A stretch of 64,000 nucleotides of DNA, from assembly GCA_963792485.1 (NCBI GenBank), contig CAWBWL010000007.1, positions 310,001 through 374,000 of the forward strand. Reading direction: 5' to 3'. Below are positions 25,233 through 33,466 of this stretch, piece after piece. Origin of the DNA: JANOYJ01 sp963792485. Its GTDB lineage: Bacteria; Pseudomonadota; Alphaproteobacteria; Rhizobiales; Rhizobiaceae. The stretch's first letter is position 1; each line of letters starts with the position of its first letter. The notes under the pieces were generated by a model. It did no database searches and was not told the DNA's origin. It saw nothing but the letters and a program-made list of their open reading frames with translations. Made by a program: the position numbers and the translations under genes.

Positions 25233-26537
25233 ATGGCCAAAAATGATATCGCGTCCCGCGTCTATGATCACACGTTCAAGCTCGATCCGATCATCCGCAG
25301 CCTGCTGGATACGGATTTCTACAAGCTGTTGATGCTGCAGATGATCTGGAAGCTTTATCCGGATGTGACGGCCACATTTTCGGTTATCAACCGGACGAAA
25401 CCGGTGCGGCTGGCGGAAGAAATCGACATTGAGGAATTGCGCGCGCAGCTCGACCACGCGCGGCAGGTACAGCTTTCGAAGAAAGAGCTGATCTGGCTTG
25501 CGGGCAACACGTTTTACGGCCGCAAGCAGATCTTTGAGCCGGAGTTTCTGGAATGGCTGAGCAAATTCCGGCTGCCGGACTATGAGCTCTCGGTCAAAGA
25601 CGGCCAATTTGAGCTCAGTTTTCACGGCAAATGGATGGACACGACGCTGTGGGAAATCCCGGCGCTGGCGATCATCAACGAGCTGCGCTCCCGCGCCGCG
25701 ATGAAATCGCTAGGGCCCTTTGCGCTGGACGTCCTCTATGCGCGGGCAAAGGCCAGGATGTGGGCAAAGGTTGAGCGTCTCAAGGCCTTGCCCGACATAC
25801 GGATTTCCGATTTCGGCACGCGGCGGCGGCATTCTTTCTTGTGGCAGCGCTGGTGCGTGGCGGCGCTGAAGGAAGGCATTGGCGAGGCGTTCTCCGGCAC
25901 ATCTAATGTGCTGCTGGCCATGGACAATGATCTGGAAGCGCTCGGCACCAATGGCCATGAACTGCCCATGGTCGCCGCGGCGCTGGCAAACAGCGACGAG
26001 GAATTGCTGCGCGCGCCTTACAAAGTGCTATCCGAATGGCAGACACTTTATTTCGGCAATCTGCTCATTGCCCTGCCCGACGCGTTCGGAACCGCGTCAT
26101 TTTTGAGAAACGCGCCGGATTGGCTGGCTGGCTGGACCGGCTTCCGGCCCGACAGCGCGCCGCCGGTTGAGGCGGGCGAAAAGATCATCGCGTGGTGGAA
26201 ATCCAAAGGCAAAAACCCGCGCGACAAGCTTTTGATTTTTTCGGACGGGATGGATGTCGAATCCATCGAGGCGGTCTACCAACACTTCAAGGGCCGGGTG
26301 CGAATGAGCTTTGGCTGGGGCACGAATCTCACAAATGATTTCGAAGATTGCGCGGTCGTGAACAATGAAGACCTCAGAGCGATCTCATTGGTCTGCAAGG
26401 TCACAGAGGCAAATGGCCGCCCAGCAGTCAAGATTTCCGACAATTTGAACAAAGCGACGGGCGATCCGGACGCAATAAAGCGTTATCTGCGCGTTTTCGG
26501 AACCGAGGAGCTGGCGCGGCAGGCGGTGCTGGTCTGA
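25233..26537 (+). CDS. pncB: nicotinate phosphoribosyltransferase
   Basis: 434 residues. The family pattern is clear: LLDTDFYKLLMLQMIWKLYP, ISDFGTRRRHSFLWQ (with the phosphorylated active-site His), GTSNVLLAMDNDLEALGTNGHELPM, IFSDGMDVESIE and FGWGTNLTNDF. It makes nicotinate mononucleotide from nicotinate with ATP. It completes the salvage step begun by PncA just upstream. ATG 25233 is chosen, with GGGAG at 25217-25221; the GTG at 25221 overlaps that site. Confidence 0.95.
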   Translation: MAKNDIASRVYDHTFKLDPIIRSLLDTDFYKLLMLQMIWKLYPDVTATFSVINRTKPVRLAEEIDIEELRAQLDHARQVQLSKKELIWLAGNTFYGRKQIFEPEFLEWLSKFRLPDYELSVKDGQFELSFHGKWMDTTLWEIPALAIINELRSRAAMKSLGPFALDVLYARAKARMWAKVERLKALPDIRISDFGTRRRHSFLWQRWCVAALKEGIGEAFSGTSNVLLAMDNDLEALGTNGHELPMVAAALANSDEELLRAPYKVLSEWQTLYFGNLLIALPDAFGTASFLRNAPDWLAGWTGFRPDSAPPVEAGEKIIAWWKSKGKNPRDKLLIFSDGMDVESIEAVYQHFKGRVRMSFGWGTNLTNDFEDCAVVNNEDLRAISLVCKVTEANGRPAVKISDNLNKATGDPDAIKRYLRVFGTEELARQAVLV

Positions 26538-26739
26538 CTACCCCAAATCTTGCAGGCCATATTGCAGGGATTGACATAATCGACCGAACGCGCGAGAGAC
26601 CCGCGATCGATATTTGGCCGAATGACTTAGGGCCGCGGACATCTGCGCTTGCTAAAGAACTCCCTTCAAAAATCGAGACTACCCTCCACGCGCAACTCGG
26701 CGCGGGGAATTTCTATCTAACACCTTGAAAGGTTTTGTA

Positions 26740-26949
26740 ATGGCTACTGGCACAGTAAAATGGTTCAACTCGCAGAAGGGCTTCGGCTTCATTCAACCGG
26801 ATGCAGGCGGTGCGGACGCGTTCGTTCACATCAGCGCTGTAGAGCGCGCCGGCATCAATGAATTGAAGGAAGGCCAGAAGGTCTCCTACGAGTTGGTTGC
26901 TGACCGCCGCTCAGGCAAGATGTCGGCTGACCAATTGCGCCTCGCGTAA
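26740..26949 (+). CDS. cspA: cold-shock protein
   Basis: 69 residues, one CSD with RNP1 KGFGFI and RNP2 AFVHIS. It binds single-stranded nucleic acid and acts as RNA chaperone or antiterminator. ATG 26740 has AAAGG upstream. The 200 bases upstream contain TTGACA at 26571, a possible -35 box, so the mRNA may have a long leader as for other csp genes. A strong intrinsic terminator follows. Confidence 0.95.
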   Translation: MATGTVKWFNSQKGFGFIQPDAGGADAFVHISAVERAGINELKEGQKVSYELVADRRSGKMSADQLRLA

Positions 26950-26983
26950 TGGCCGCAGCCCGCAAGGGCTGACTGGTTTGAAG

Positions 26984-27012
26984 AAAGGCTGGTGGAAACA
27001 CCGGCCTTTTTT
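26984..27012 (+). terminator. intrinsic terminator of cspA
   Basis: An 11-bp stem (AAAGGCTGGTG with CACCGGCCTTT, one G-U pair) with a GAAA tetraloop and a run of six T. It lies 35 bases after the cspA stop. Confidence 0.93.
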
Positions 27013-27075
27013 GTTGCGCAATGACGGCATAAGCTCATTCGCGATGATTGTCTTTAATCCGCAAACCCGTTTGAA

Positions 27076-27678
27076 ATGAATGAGTTAAAGCAACTTATTG
27101 AGGGCATGCGCGGCTGCTCTGTCTGTGAAGGACTTCCGCTTGGCCCAAAGCCGATTTTCCAGCTCGGCGGCAGCGCGCGCATCCTGATCGTCGGGCAGGC
27201 GCCGGGGCGAGTCACGCATCACAAGGGCGTGCCGTTTGATGATCCGAGCGGGGAAAGATTGCGCGCATGGCTCGGCGTGACGCGCGTTGAATTCTACGAC
27301 CCGGACAAATTCGCCATCTTCCCGATGGGCCTCTGCTATCCCGGAACCGGAAAAGGCGGCGATCTGCCGCCACGCCCTGAATGCGCAGCGCATTGGCGGC
27401 GTCCGGTGCTTGCGGCAATGCCGAAGATTGAGCTGACCATCACGCTCGGCAAATATGCGCATGACTGGCATCTTGGCGACCGTCAGGGCAAAACACTCAG
27501 CGAAACCGTTGCGAACTGGCGCGCTTTCTGGCCGTACATCTTGCCCCTGCCCCATCCCAGCCCACGCAATATCGCCTGGTTCAAGCGCAATGCGTGGTTT
27601 GAAGGAGAGATATTGCCGGAACTCAGGGAGAGGGTTGCAAGACTCCTGTCGCTTGAACCGCAACCGCTTGTCGTCTAG
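27076..27678 (+). CDS. uracil-DNA glycosylase family protein
   Basis: 200 residues of the UDG superfamily. The N-terminal GCSVCEGLPLGPKPIFQL has two cysteines; RILIVGQAPGRVTHHKG is the UDG motif 1 (GQAPG), FPMGLCYPG the strand-2 region and PLPHPSPRNIAWFK the His-Pro-Ser loop (motif 2). It should excise damaged bases or bind them. The usual four-Cys Fe-S cluster of family 4/5 enzymes is not obvious. Substrate remains open. Confidence 0.85.
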   Translation: MNELKQLIEGMRGCSVCEGLPLGPKPIFQLGGSARILIVGQAPGRVTHHKGVPFDDPSGERLRAWLGVTRVEFYDPDKFAIFPMGLCYPGTGKGGDLPPRPECAAHWRRPVLAAMPKIELTITLGKYAHDWHLGDRQGKTLSETVANWRAFWPYILPLPHPSPRNIAWFKRNAWFEGEILPELRERVARLLSLEPQPLVV

Positions 27679-27690
27679 CAACTAACGCCG

Positions 27691-27833
27691 AAAGACCTTT
27701 TGAGAATTCGTCCTGCTGAGTCAGCTGGTGTGGTTTTCGAGAACCGGAGCGGAGCGAACTGAAGTTCGTGAGCACCGGAAGCGCAGAAAATCGCATCAGA
27801 TGGCCAGCGGGGTAGAATTATCAAATGGTCTTT
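27691..27833. repeat. 143-bp imperfect palindromic element upstream of tRNA-Leu
   Basis: The left end (AAAGACCTTTTGAGAATTC) and the reverse complement of the right end (AAAGACCATTTGATAATTC) match with 2 mismatches in 19, and the pairing continues inwards (CTGGTGTGGTTTTC against CTGATGCGATTTTC). The centre holds a small GCGAACT/AGTTCGT hairpin. It looks like a dispersed palindromic repeat of the REP/RIME/MITE kind. It ends 2 bases before the tRNA and 13 bases after the UDG stop. Confidence 0.8.
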
Positions 27834-27835
27834 AA

Positions 27836-27921
27836 GCGGTCGTGGCGAAATTGGTAGACGCAAGGGACTTAAAATCCCTCGGGCTTTGCCCTTACGGGTT
27901 CGATTCCCGTCGACCGCACCA
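27836..27921 (+). tRNA. tRNA-Leu (UAA)
   Basis: 86 nt including encoded CCA. The acceptor stem GCGGTCG pairs with CGACCGC; the anticodon stem-loop is GGGA-CTTAAAA-TCCC with anticodon TAA; a long class II variable arm (CGGGCTTTGCCC) and the T arm ACGGGTTCGATTCCCGT are clear. Confidence 0.97.
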
Positions 27922-27940
27922 TAGTTCGAAAGGAATTTAT

Positions 27941-28675
27941 ATGTCCCCTGCCCGCGTCACTGCCGCCATGCTCGCCATTGGTGACGAGCTGTTATCGGGG
28001 CGCACGAAGGACAAGAATATCGGGCATCTGGCGGCGATCCTCACCGCGTCCGGCATTGAGCTGTCCGAGGTTCGCATCGTTCCCGACATTGAAGACGAAA
28101 TCGTTGCGGCGCTCAATGCGCTGCGCGGGCGGTATGAATACGTGTTCACGTCCGGCGGCATTGGTCCGACGCATGACGATATCACGGCGGACGCGGTCGC
28201 CAAGGCGTTCGGTCTGCCCTGCGAGCACGATGCGGCGGCGATGAAGCTCCTCGGCGAGTCCTACGCGGCTCGTAATGTCGAGTTCAACACGGCCCGCCAG
28301 CGCATGGCGCGCATGCCGCGCGGCGCGAGGCACATCGAAAACCGCGTTTCCGTGGCGCCGGGGTTTATTGTGGAGAATGTGCATGTGATGGCGGGTGTGC
28401 CATCCGTGTTTGAGGCGATGGTGGACGCGGTGTTGCCGGGGTTGCGCACGGGCGCAAAGCTGCTGTCCGTGACCATTCCCTGCCCGTTCGGCGAAGGCAA
28501 AATCGGAACGGCTTTGGCGGAGATCCAGAAGGCGCATCCGGACACGATTATCGGCTCATATCCGCGCATGGCCGATGGCAGTTTTTCAGTCGAGATCGTC
28601 GTGCGCTCGAAAGATCAGACAGCGCTGGACGCGGCCCGGGAAGCGGTCGAGGCGATGGTTGCCCAGCTTTCGTGA
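27941..28675 (+). CDS. CinA-like molybdopterin-binding domain protein
   Basis: 244 residues, a stand-alone MoCF_biosynth (MoaB/Mog-like) domain of the CinA N-terminal type: AMLAIGDELLSGRTKDKNIGHLA, VFTSGGIGPTHDDITADAVA and MAGVPSVFEAM. The nicotinamide-nucleotide amidase (CinA C-terminal) domain is absent, as is usual in alphaproteobacteria. ATG 27941 has AAAGGAA upstream; the longer open frame runs through the tRNA and is not the start. Confidence 0.9.
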   Translation: MSPARVTAAMLAIGDELLSGRTKDKNIGHLAAILTASGIELSEVRIVPDIEDEIVAALNALRGRYEYVFTSGGIGPTHDDITADAVAKAFGLPCEHDAAAMKLLGESYAARNVEFNTARQRMARMPRGARHIENRVSVAPGFIVENVHVMAGVPSVFEAMVDAVLPGLRTGAKLLSVTIPCPFGEGKIGTALAEIQKAHPDTIIGSYPRMADGSFSVEIVVRSKDQTALDAAREAVEAMVAQLS

Positions 28676-28729
28676 CACGCGCGACAAATCTTGCTAACGG
28701 CGCACGACCTCATCTCAACGGAGCGCCCC

Positions 28730-29227
28730 ATGTCCTTGCCCGATAAAGCTTTCCCGGTCTCATGGGATCAATTCCACCGCGACGCCCGCGCGCTTGCTTG
28801 GCGTCTTGCGGGAACCGGGACGACTTGGCGAGCGATGGTTGCCATTACGCGGGGCGGGCTTGTTCCTGCCGCCATCATTGCGCGCGAAGTCAACATCCGC
28901 CTCATCGAAACCGTCTGTATCGCCTCTTATCACGACTATCTGGAACAGGGCGAACTCAAGGTGCTGAAAGACATTTCACCGGAGATTCTGGCTAATGACG
29001 GCGAAGGCGTGCTGATTGTGGATGATCTCACCGACACCGGCAAAACTGCGTCGATCGTGCGCGCCATGATGCCGAAAGCGCATTTTGCCACGGTCTACGC
29101 CAAGCCCAAGGGCCGCCCGCTGGTCGATACGTTTGTGACAGAAGTCAGCCAGGACACATGGATTTATTTCCCTTGGGATATGGGCTTCACCTATCAGGCG
29201 CCGCTGGCTGAAGGCCACAGGGGATAG
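28730..29227 (+). CDS. gpt: xanthine(-guanine) phosphoribosyltransferase
   Basis: 165 residues of the type I PRTase fold. The PRPP-binding motif VLIVDDLTDTGKTA is complete, and the N-terminal FPVSWDQFHRDARALAWRL, VAITRGGLVPAAIIARE and C-terminal WIYFPWDMGF match Gpt. It makes XMP/GMP from xanthine/guanine and PRPP in purine salvage. ATG 28730 has CGGAG upstream. It probably follows the CinA-like gene in one transcript (54-base gap). Confidence 0.93.
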   Translation: MSLPDKAFPVSWDQFHRDARALAWRLAGTGTTWRAMVAITRGGLVPAAIIAREVNIRLIETVCIASYHDYLEQGELKVLKDISPEILANDGEGVLIVDDLTDTGKTASIVRAMMPKAHFATVYAKPKGRPLVDTFVTEVSQDTWIYFPWDMGFTYQAPLAEGHRG

Positions 29228-29338
29228 ATCGTCATAATTCCGTTCAACATCCCAGTTAACGTTCAATTTACCATACGTTAATGCGATTGCCTGATAAGCT
29301 TGGAGGGGCTTTGGCAGAACGGACGTTTACTCGTGAAC

Positions 29339-29800
29339 ATGCTTTTGCGCGCAGTCGCAGGGCGGGAAACCGGCAAGAACGACGCCGACATCGAACCGCG
29401 CAAACAAGTTGCGGCCCTGCCCTATGCAAGGGTCAAGGGCGTCGTGAAAGTGATGCTGGTGACAAGCCGCGAAACCGGACGCCCTGTACTCCCGAAGGGT
29501 TGGACAGAAAAATCCCTGAGCGATCCCGAGGCGGCTGAGCGCGAGGCGTTTGAGGAAGCGGGCCTCAAGGGCAAGATCACCAAAAAGCCGGTTGGAACGT
29601 ATGATTATGTCAAGATAATCGGGCCGGGATTTGCCCTGCCCTGCACGGTCGCAGTCTATCCGCTGCAGATCCGCAAGCATTTGAAGACCTGGCCGGAAAT
29701 GGCTGAGCGCGAGCGCCTCTGGCTGACAGTGGAGGAAGCGGCAAGCCGTGTTGCCGAGCCGGGACTGGCTGAGATTTTGCGCGCGTTCAATCCCGGCTGA
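29339..29800 (+). CDS. NUDIX hydrolase
   Basis: About 153 residues. The Nudix box is seen as GWTEKSLSDPEAAEREAFEEAG, with REAFEEAG the metal-binding part. KVMLVTSRETGRPVLPKGW precedes it and MAERERLWLTVEEAA follows. These alphaproteobacterial proteins resemble diadenosine or diphosphoinositol polyphosphate hydrolases. The start is uncertain: ATG 29339 lacks a good ribosome site; the frame is open to 29300. Confidence 0.82.
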   Translation: MLLRAVAGRETGKNDADIEPRKQVAALPYARVKGVVKVMLVTSRETGRPVLPKGWTEKSLSDPEAAEREAFEEAGLKGKITKKPVGTYDYVKIIGPGFALPCTVAVYPLQIRKHLKTWPEMAERERLWLTVEEAASRVAEPGLAEILRAFNPG

Positions 29801-29895
29801 CTGATCGACAAATCCGGCGAACTATCTGTGGGGCTGACTATCAAACGCCGACGGATTGCTGCATAGCGGCGGGCAAGCCAACATTGGAGCCCCAC

Positions 29896-30414
29896 ATGAC
29901 ACTCAGCTTTCACACCGCCGCGACGCAGACTTTCCTGACAATGCTCAAGGGGCTGCAACAGGTTCTGAAGGTCGCCGAGGCGAATGCGCAAGCGCGGAAA
30001 ATCGATCCGCAAGTCTTGCTGAACAGTCGTCTGGCACCAGACATGTTTCCGCTGATCCGCCAGGTGCAGATCGTCACTGACAACGCCAAGGGCGCGGTGC
30101 ACCGGCTGGCGGGACGCGACATTCCAGCATTCGAAGACAATGAAACCAGCTTTGCGGAACTGCAGGCGCGGCTCGAACGCACGATTGAGCTTGTCCAGTC
30201 AATTCCAGCGCAAGACATTGACGGTCATGAAAGCCGTCAGGTTACGATGCGGCGCCCGTCAGGAGATATGGTTTTCTCGGCAAAGGACTATCTCCTTGGC
30301 TTTGCGGTCCCGAACTTCATGTTTCATGTCGTGACGGCCTATAATATCCTGCGTCACAATGGCGTGCCGCTCGCCAAGGACGAGTTCTTCGGCCGCGAGC
30401 GGTCAGCCGCCTAG
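29896..30414 (+). CDS. DUF1993 protein
   Basis: 172 residues: LSFHTAATQTFLTMLKGLQQVLKVAEANA, LAPDMFPLIRQVQI and YLLGFAVPNFMFHVVTAYNILRHNGVPL are typical of the DinB/YfiT-like DUF1993 family (helix bundle, possible metal-binding His residues). Function unknown. ATG 29896 has GGAG 10 bases upstream. Its stop overlaps the convergent CAP gene by 12 bases. Confidence 0.87.
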   Translation: MTLSFHTAATQTFLTMLKGLQQVLKVAEANAQARKIDPQVLLNSRLAPDMFPLIRQVQIVTDNAKGAVHRLAGRDIPAFEDNETSFAELQARLERTIELVQSIPAQDIDGHESRQVTMRRPSGDMVFSAKDYLLGFAVPNFMFHVVTAYNILRHNGVPLAKDEFFGRERSAA

Positions 30415-30864
30415 CACGAGGGCCCAATAGGGCTGGCCCCTTGCCGTGCGTTGCGCAATCCCGAATTCGCGCATGCGCGGGTGCAGCATGTTACGCCGGT
30501 GGCCGGATGAGTTCATCCAAGCTTCCATGACGGCGGCAAGGCTCCCTTGGCCTTGGGCAACATTTTCCGCCGCAAGCCGCGGCCTGTCGCCCGCCGCACG
30601 GAGACGCTCACCTAAAGTCGTGCCACGACCAAATGCATGGCCAATACGCCCGTTTGCAATCATCAGGCGGCACTGGCGATCAGCAACCGCAGCTAGCGTG
30701 TGATCGGCATTGACTGGTGGCAGACCATACTTGGCGCGATAAGCGTTTATGTGCTGCGCTCCGGCCGATTGCAAAGAAGCGGCAATTACCTTGCCGGGGC
30801 TCAGCGCAACCGCCGTGAGGCCAGCCATTGCCTGAATGAGGAAAGTCCGCCTTGAAAAATCCAT
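30403..30864 (-). CDS. CAP (SCP/PR1) domain protein, exported
   Basis: 153 residues. The N-terminus MDFSRRTFLIQAMAGLTAVAL contains SRRTFL, a twin-arginine signal. The CAP domain follows: INAYRAKYGLPPV, IGHAFGRGTTLGERLRAAG, AENVAQGQGS and WMNSSGHRRNMLHPRMREFGIA. CAP proteins are extracytoplasmic and bind lipids or peptides; most bacterial members have no known role. It is last in the minus-strand series after tadD, but 66 bases separate them. Confidence 0.9.
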   Translation of the reverse strand: MDFSRRTFLIQAMAGLTAVALSPGKVIAASLQSAGAQHINAYRAKYGLPPVNADHTLAAVADRQCRLMIANGRIGHAFGRGTTLGERLRAAGDRPRLAAENVAQGQGSLAAVMEAWMNSSGHRRNMLHPRMREFGIAQRTARGQPYWALVLGG

Positions 30865-30930
30865 GTCACCGCTCCCGGTTAGCCCGGGGACGGTGACAGC
30901 AAATCCCTACGATTTCCTTGAGCCGCAGGC

Positions 30931-31392
30931 TCACATTGTCTCAAGAAGCTTCTGGTTGGCCTTGATGCGCGCATCATCCGGCATCTGCTCAGCCGCTTCC
31001 TGGAACAGCTTCTTAGCTTCTTTCTTGTTACCGCGCAGAAGCTGCGAATAGCCGTAGTTCGAGACGATCTGCGCCTTGCGGCCGGATAGCTTGAAGAGCT
31101 GCTGATAGGCCCGTTCGGCGAAGTCGTAACGGCCGAGTTGATCATAAGAGGCCGCCAGACCAAGCCAAGCCTCGGCATTGTCTGCGCGCAGCTCTGCTGC
31201 TTTTCTGAACTTTTTCTCGGCAAGACCATAATTGGCCTCAAGGAACTGCTCCTTGCCCGCCTTCAAGTCCGCAGCGCTTATATCACCGGCTTTCGGCGAA
31301 ATGGATGTGGTCTTGGTCGCGTCGATTTGATTGGCCTGGCAGCCTGCCAGCATCAGAACACCCGCGAGTGCGGCAATCGATAGAAGTTTCAT
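30931..31392 (-). CDS. tadD: TadD-like tetratricopeptide lipoprotein
   Basis: 153 residues. MKLLSIAALAGVLMLAGC is a lipoprotein signal (lipobox LAGC). The rest is TPR repeats: EQFLEANYGLAEKKFRKAAEL, AEAWLGLAASYDQLGRYDFAERAYQQL, AQIVSNYGYSQLLRGNKKEAKKLFQEA. TadD in Tad systems is a periplasmic lipoprotein that helps pilus assembly and secretin stability. It is last in the tad cluster, 137 bases downstream of tadC. Confidence 0.85.
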   Translation of the reverse strand: MKLLSIAALAGVLMLAGCQANQIDATKTTSISPKAGDISAADLKAGKEQFLEANYGLAEKKFRKAAELRADNAEAWLGLAASYDQLGRYDFAERAYQQLFKLSGRKAQIVSNYGYSQLLRGNKKEAKKLFQEAAEQMPDDARIKANQKLLETM

Positions 31393-31528
31393 GCGCCTGT
31401 TCCCCTAACCCTCGCGAGCGCTGTCATCGCCTCGTCGAACAGATGAAGGATAGCAAAAAACTTCTAAAAATCAGTGCGTTGGATTGGCTAACGAATTCAC
31501 CGAACTTCGTTCAAATTTTATCGAGCCA

Positions 31529-32494
31529 TCACTCTGCGCCGGAAACCTGGACGATGATCGGGATGACGGCGACCAGCATGACGACCGGCAGAATGCACAT
31601 GGTCACCGGCACTGACATCTTGGCTGGAAGGGAATGCGCTTTCTCCTCGGCGAGAGACATGCGCTTGTGGCGCATTTCGTCGGAGAAGACGCGCAGCGCC
31701 TGTGAAAGGCTGGTGCCCAACTCCTTGGACTGCTGCAAAAGCGTCGCGAAGGAGCGAACCTCATCCAATCCGACCCGCTCGGACAGGGCCTTGAGCGCAT
31801 CTTCCATTTGACGGCCCGCGCGAAGCTCAATCGTGACAAGCATCAGATTTTGGCTGAGCGAAGGATAGGTTTTTGAAATTTCACGCGATACGCGGTCAAC
31901 AGCCGATTCAAGGCTCATGCCCGCATCGGCGCAGACAATCATGAGGTCCATGAAGTCCGGAAATCCGTTGCGGTACTCAACCAGCTTGCCCGCCGCTTTG
32001 CGCTGCAGCCAGAGCGTTGGCAGAAAGTAACCGAAACCGCCTGCGCCGAGCACAAAGCCCCAGCGGCTGGCGAGCGTGGCTTCCTGTGCCGAGAAATTGG
32101 TGTAGGCAAACGCGGCCAGGAAGAAGACAGCCAAAAGCGAGAAGCGCGCGACAAAAAAGTAACCGACAGCGCCTGGCTCCATAAAGCCAGCCTGGATAAG
32201 CTTCATTCTCAGGCGAGCCACGGTTTCCGGGTCATTCTTGGCGTAGAATTCACGCGCTTTGTCGAGCGTTTTCGCGGAAACAACGGACTCTCCGCGCTTG
32301 GGCTCGACAGGACGCGCGGCCGCTGCTTCGACTGGAGTTTCCAGCACAAGACGGCGTTTGACTCCGCTGCGCTCGGCCCTGCCTGCATAAACAGACCACG
32401 CGACAATGGTCATTCCGACCGCAATCAAGCCGACAACCAGAGACAGCGGATTGTCCGGCACGAGCGATGAGAAAAGGCTGAGCGAAGTGTCCAT
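31529..32494 (-). CDS. tadC: TadC, type II secretion F-family inner-membrane protein
   Basis: 321 residues with a T2SSF domain: FPDFMDLMIVCADAGMSLESAVDRVSREI and LGTSLSQALRVFSDEMRHKRMSLAEEKAHSLPAKMSVPVTMCILPV, the GspF-like core. An N-terminal membrane helix (LVVGLIAVGMTIVAWSVYA) and C-terminal helices are present. With TadB it forms the inner-membrane platform that moves pilin monomers. It starts 1 base after the tadB stop. Confidence 0.95.
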   Translation of the reverse strand: MDTSLSLFSSLVPDNPLSLVVGLIAVGMTIVAWSVYAGRAERSGVKRRLVLETPVEAAAARPVEPKRGESVVSAKTLDKAREFYAKNDPETVARLRMKLIQAGFMEPGAVGYFFVARFSLLAVFFLAAFAYTNFSAQEATLASRWGFVLGAGGFGYFLPTLWLQRKAAGKLVEYRNGFPDFMDLMIVCADAGMSLESAVDRVSREISKTYPSLSQNLMLVTIELRAGRQMEDALKALSERVGLDEVRSFATLLQQSKELGTSLSQALRVFSDEMRHKRMSLAEEKAHSLPAKMSVPVTMCILPVVMLVAVIPIIVQVSGAE

Positions 32495-32495
32495 G

Positions 32496-33464
32496 TCAGA
32501 ACCTGAAGTTGGCCATGCGGATCATGATGAAATTGCCTAGCCCGAGCCAGAATCCAGCAAAACCGAGGAGATACCACGTCATTTTCTTGTCGGTGACGCC
32601 CGCGTAGAAATGCGGCAGGAACACGGTCAAAACGATAAGCAAGGCGACAGGCACAATCGTCAGAATGATCGCAGACATGCGGCCTTCCGCCGAGATCGCC
32701 CGGATTTTTCGGCGCAGCTTGCCGCGCTCACGGATCACCATGGAAAGGCCATCCAGAATTTCGCGCAAATTGCCGCCTGTGGTGCTTTGAATGGACACGG
32801 CGGTGACGAACAGGGGCAGATCTTCCTGGCCTACCCTGTCATACATTGCCGACAACGCCGTCACCAGATCGGCGCCAAAGGTGATTTCATCGGCAACCAG
32901 ACCAAACTCGGAACCCACAGGATCGGGCATTTCACGTCCGACCATGGCGAGCGCCACAGGCACCGGGTGGCCGGCCTTGAGACCGCGCGTGATCAGATCA
33001 AGCGCCTCGGCAAGCTGTGTGCCGAAGACTTTATGACGCTTCTTGCGCATGCGGCGCAGCGTGAACAAGGGCACGAGCGGGATCAGAACTGGCGCGGCAA
33101 ATGCGCCATAGATGATCTTGCCAGAAGCATATGCGACAAGCGCCGCCAACAAAAAGGCGGCAATTGTTGTGGCGCCCAGAAACTTCGGCATCGCCATGGT
33201 CAACCCGGACTGGATTCGCAGCCGCTTCGCCCATAGGAGCGAGAACAAGGAAAAGCGCGAGGCGTCAAGGCCGCGTTCCTTGCGCAGCTGCACCAGAACA
33301 TCGCGCTGGCTGACTTCCTTGGCCTTCACACGCATGCGGCGGTTGATCTGTTCGCGCTTGTCGGAGTTGCGGGTGAAGAGGAGAAAAGCGATCTCGGCCA
33401 GCATGATGCCGCAGATCGCGGCAGCTGCATAAACAACATATATGGCGTTTTCCCCGGTAAACAC
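32496..33464 (-). CDS. tadB: TadB, type II secretion F-family inner-membrane protein
   Basis: 322 residues with GTG start at 33464. The T2SSF pattern is ALDLITRGLKAGHPVPVALAMVGREMPDPVGSEF and TTGGNLREILDGLSMVIRERGKLRRKIRAISAEGRMSA. The N-terminal helix IYVVYAAAAICGIMLAEIAFLLF and the C-terminal helices are clear. It is the partner of TadC. The GTG starts 2 bases after the tadA stop, so translation is coupled. Confidence 0.95.
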   Translation of the reverse strand: MFTGENAIYVVYAAAAICGIMLAEIAFLLFTRNSDKREQINRRMRVKAKEVSQRDVLVQLRKERGLDASRFSLFSLLWAKRLRIQSGLTMAMPKFLGATTIAAFLLAALVAYASGKIIYGAFAAPVLIPLVPLFTLRRMRKKRHKVFGTQLAEALDLITRGLKAGHPVPVALAMVGREMPDPVGSEFGLVADEITFGADLVTALSAMYDRVGQEDLPLFVTAVSIQSTTGGNLREILDGLSMVIRERGKLRRKIRAISAEGRMSAIILTIVPVALLIVLTVFLPHFYAGVTDKKMTWYLLGFAGFWLGLGNFIMIRMANFRF

Positions 33465-33466
33465 GA

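Noticed and set aside
27842..27940. Extended start of the CinA-like protein
   Set aside because: The extra codons are the tRNA-Leu gene; a good ribosome site and ATG lie after it at 27941.
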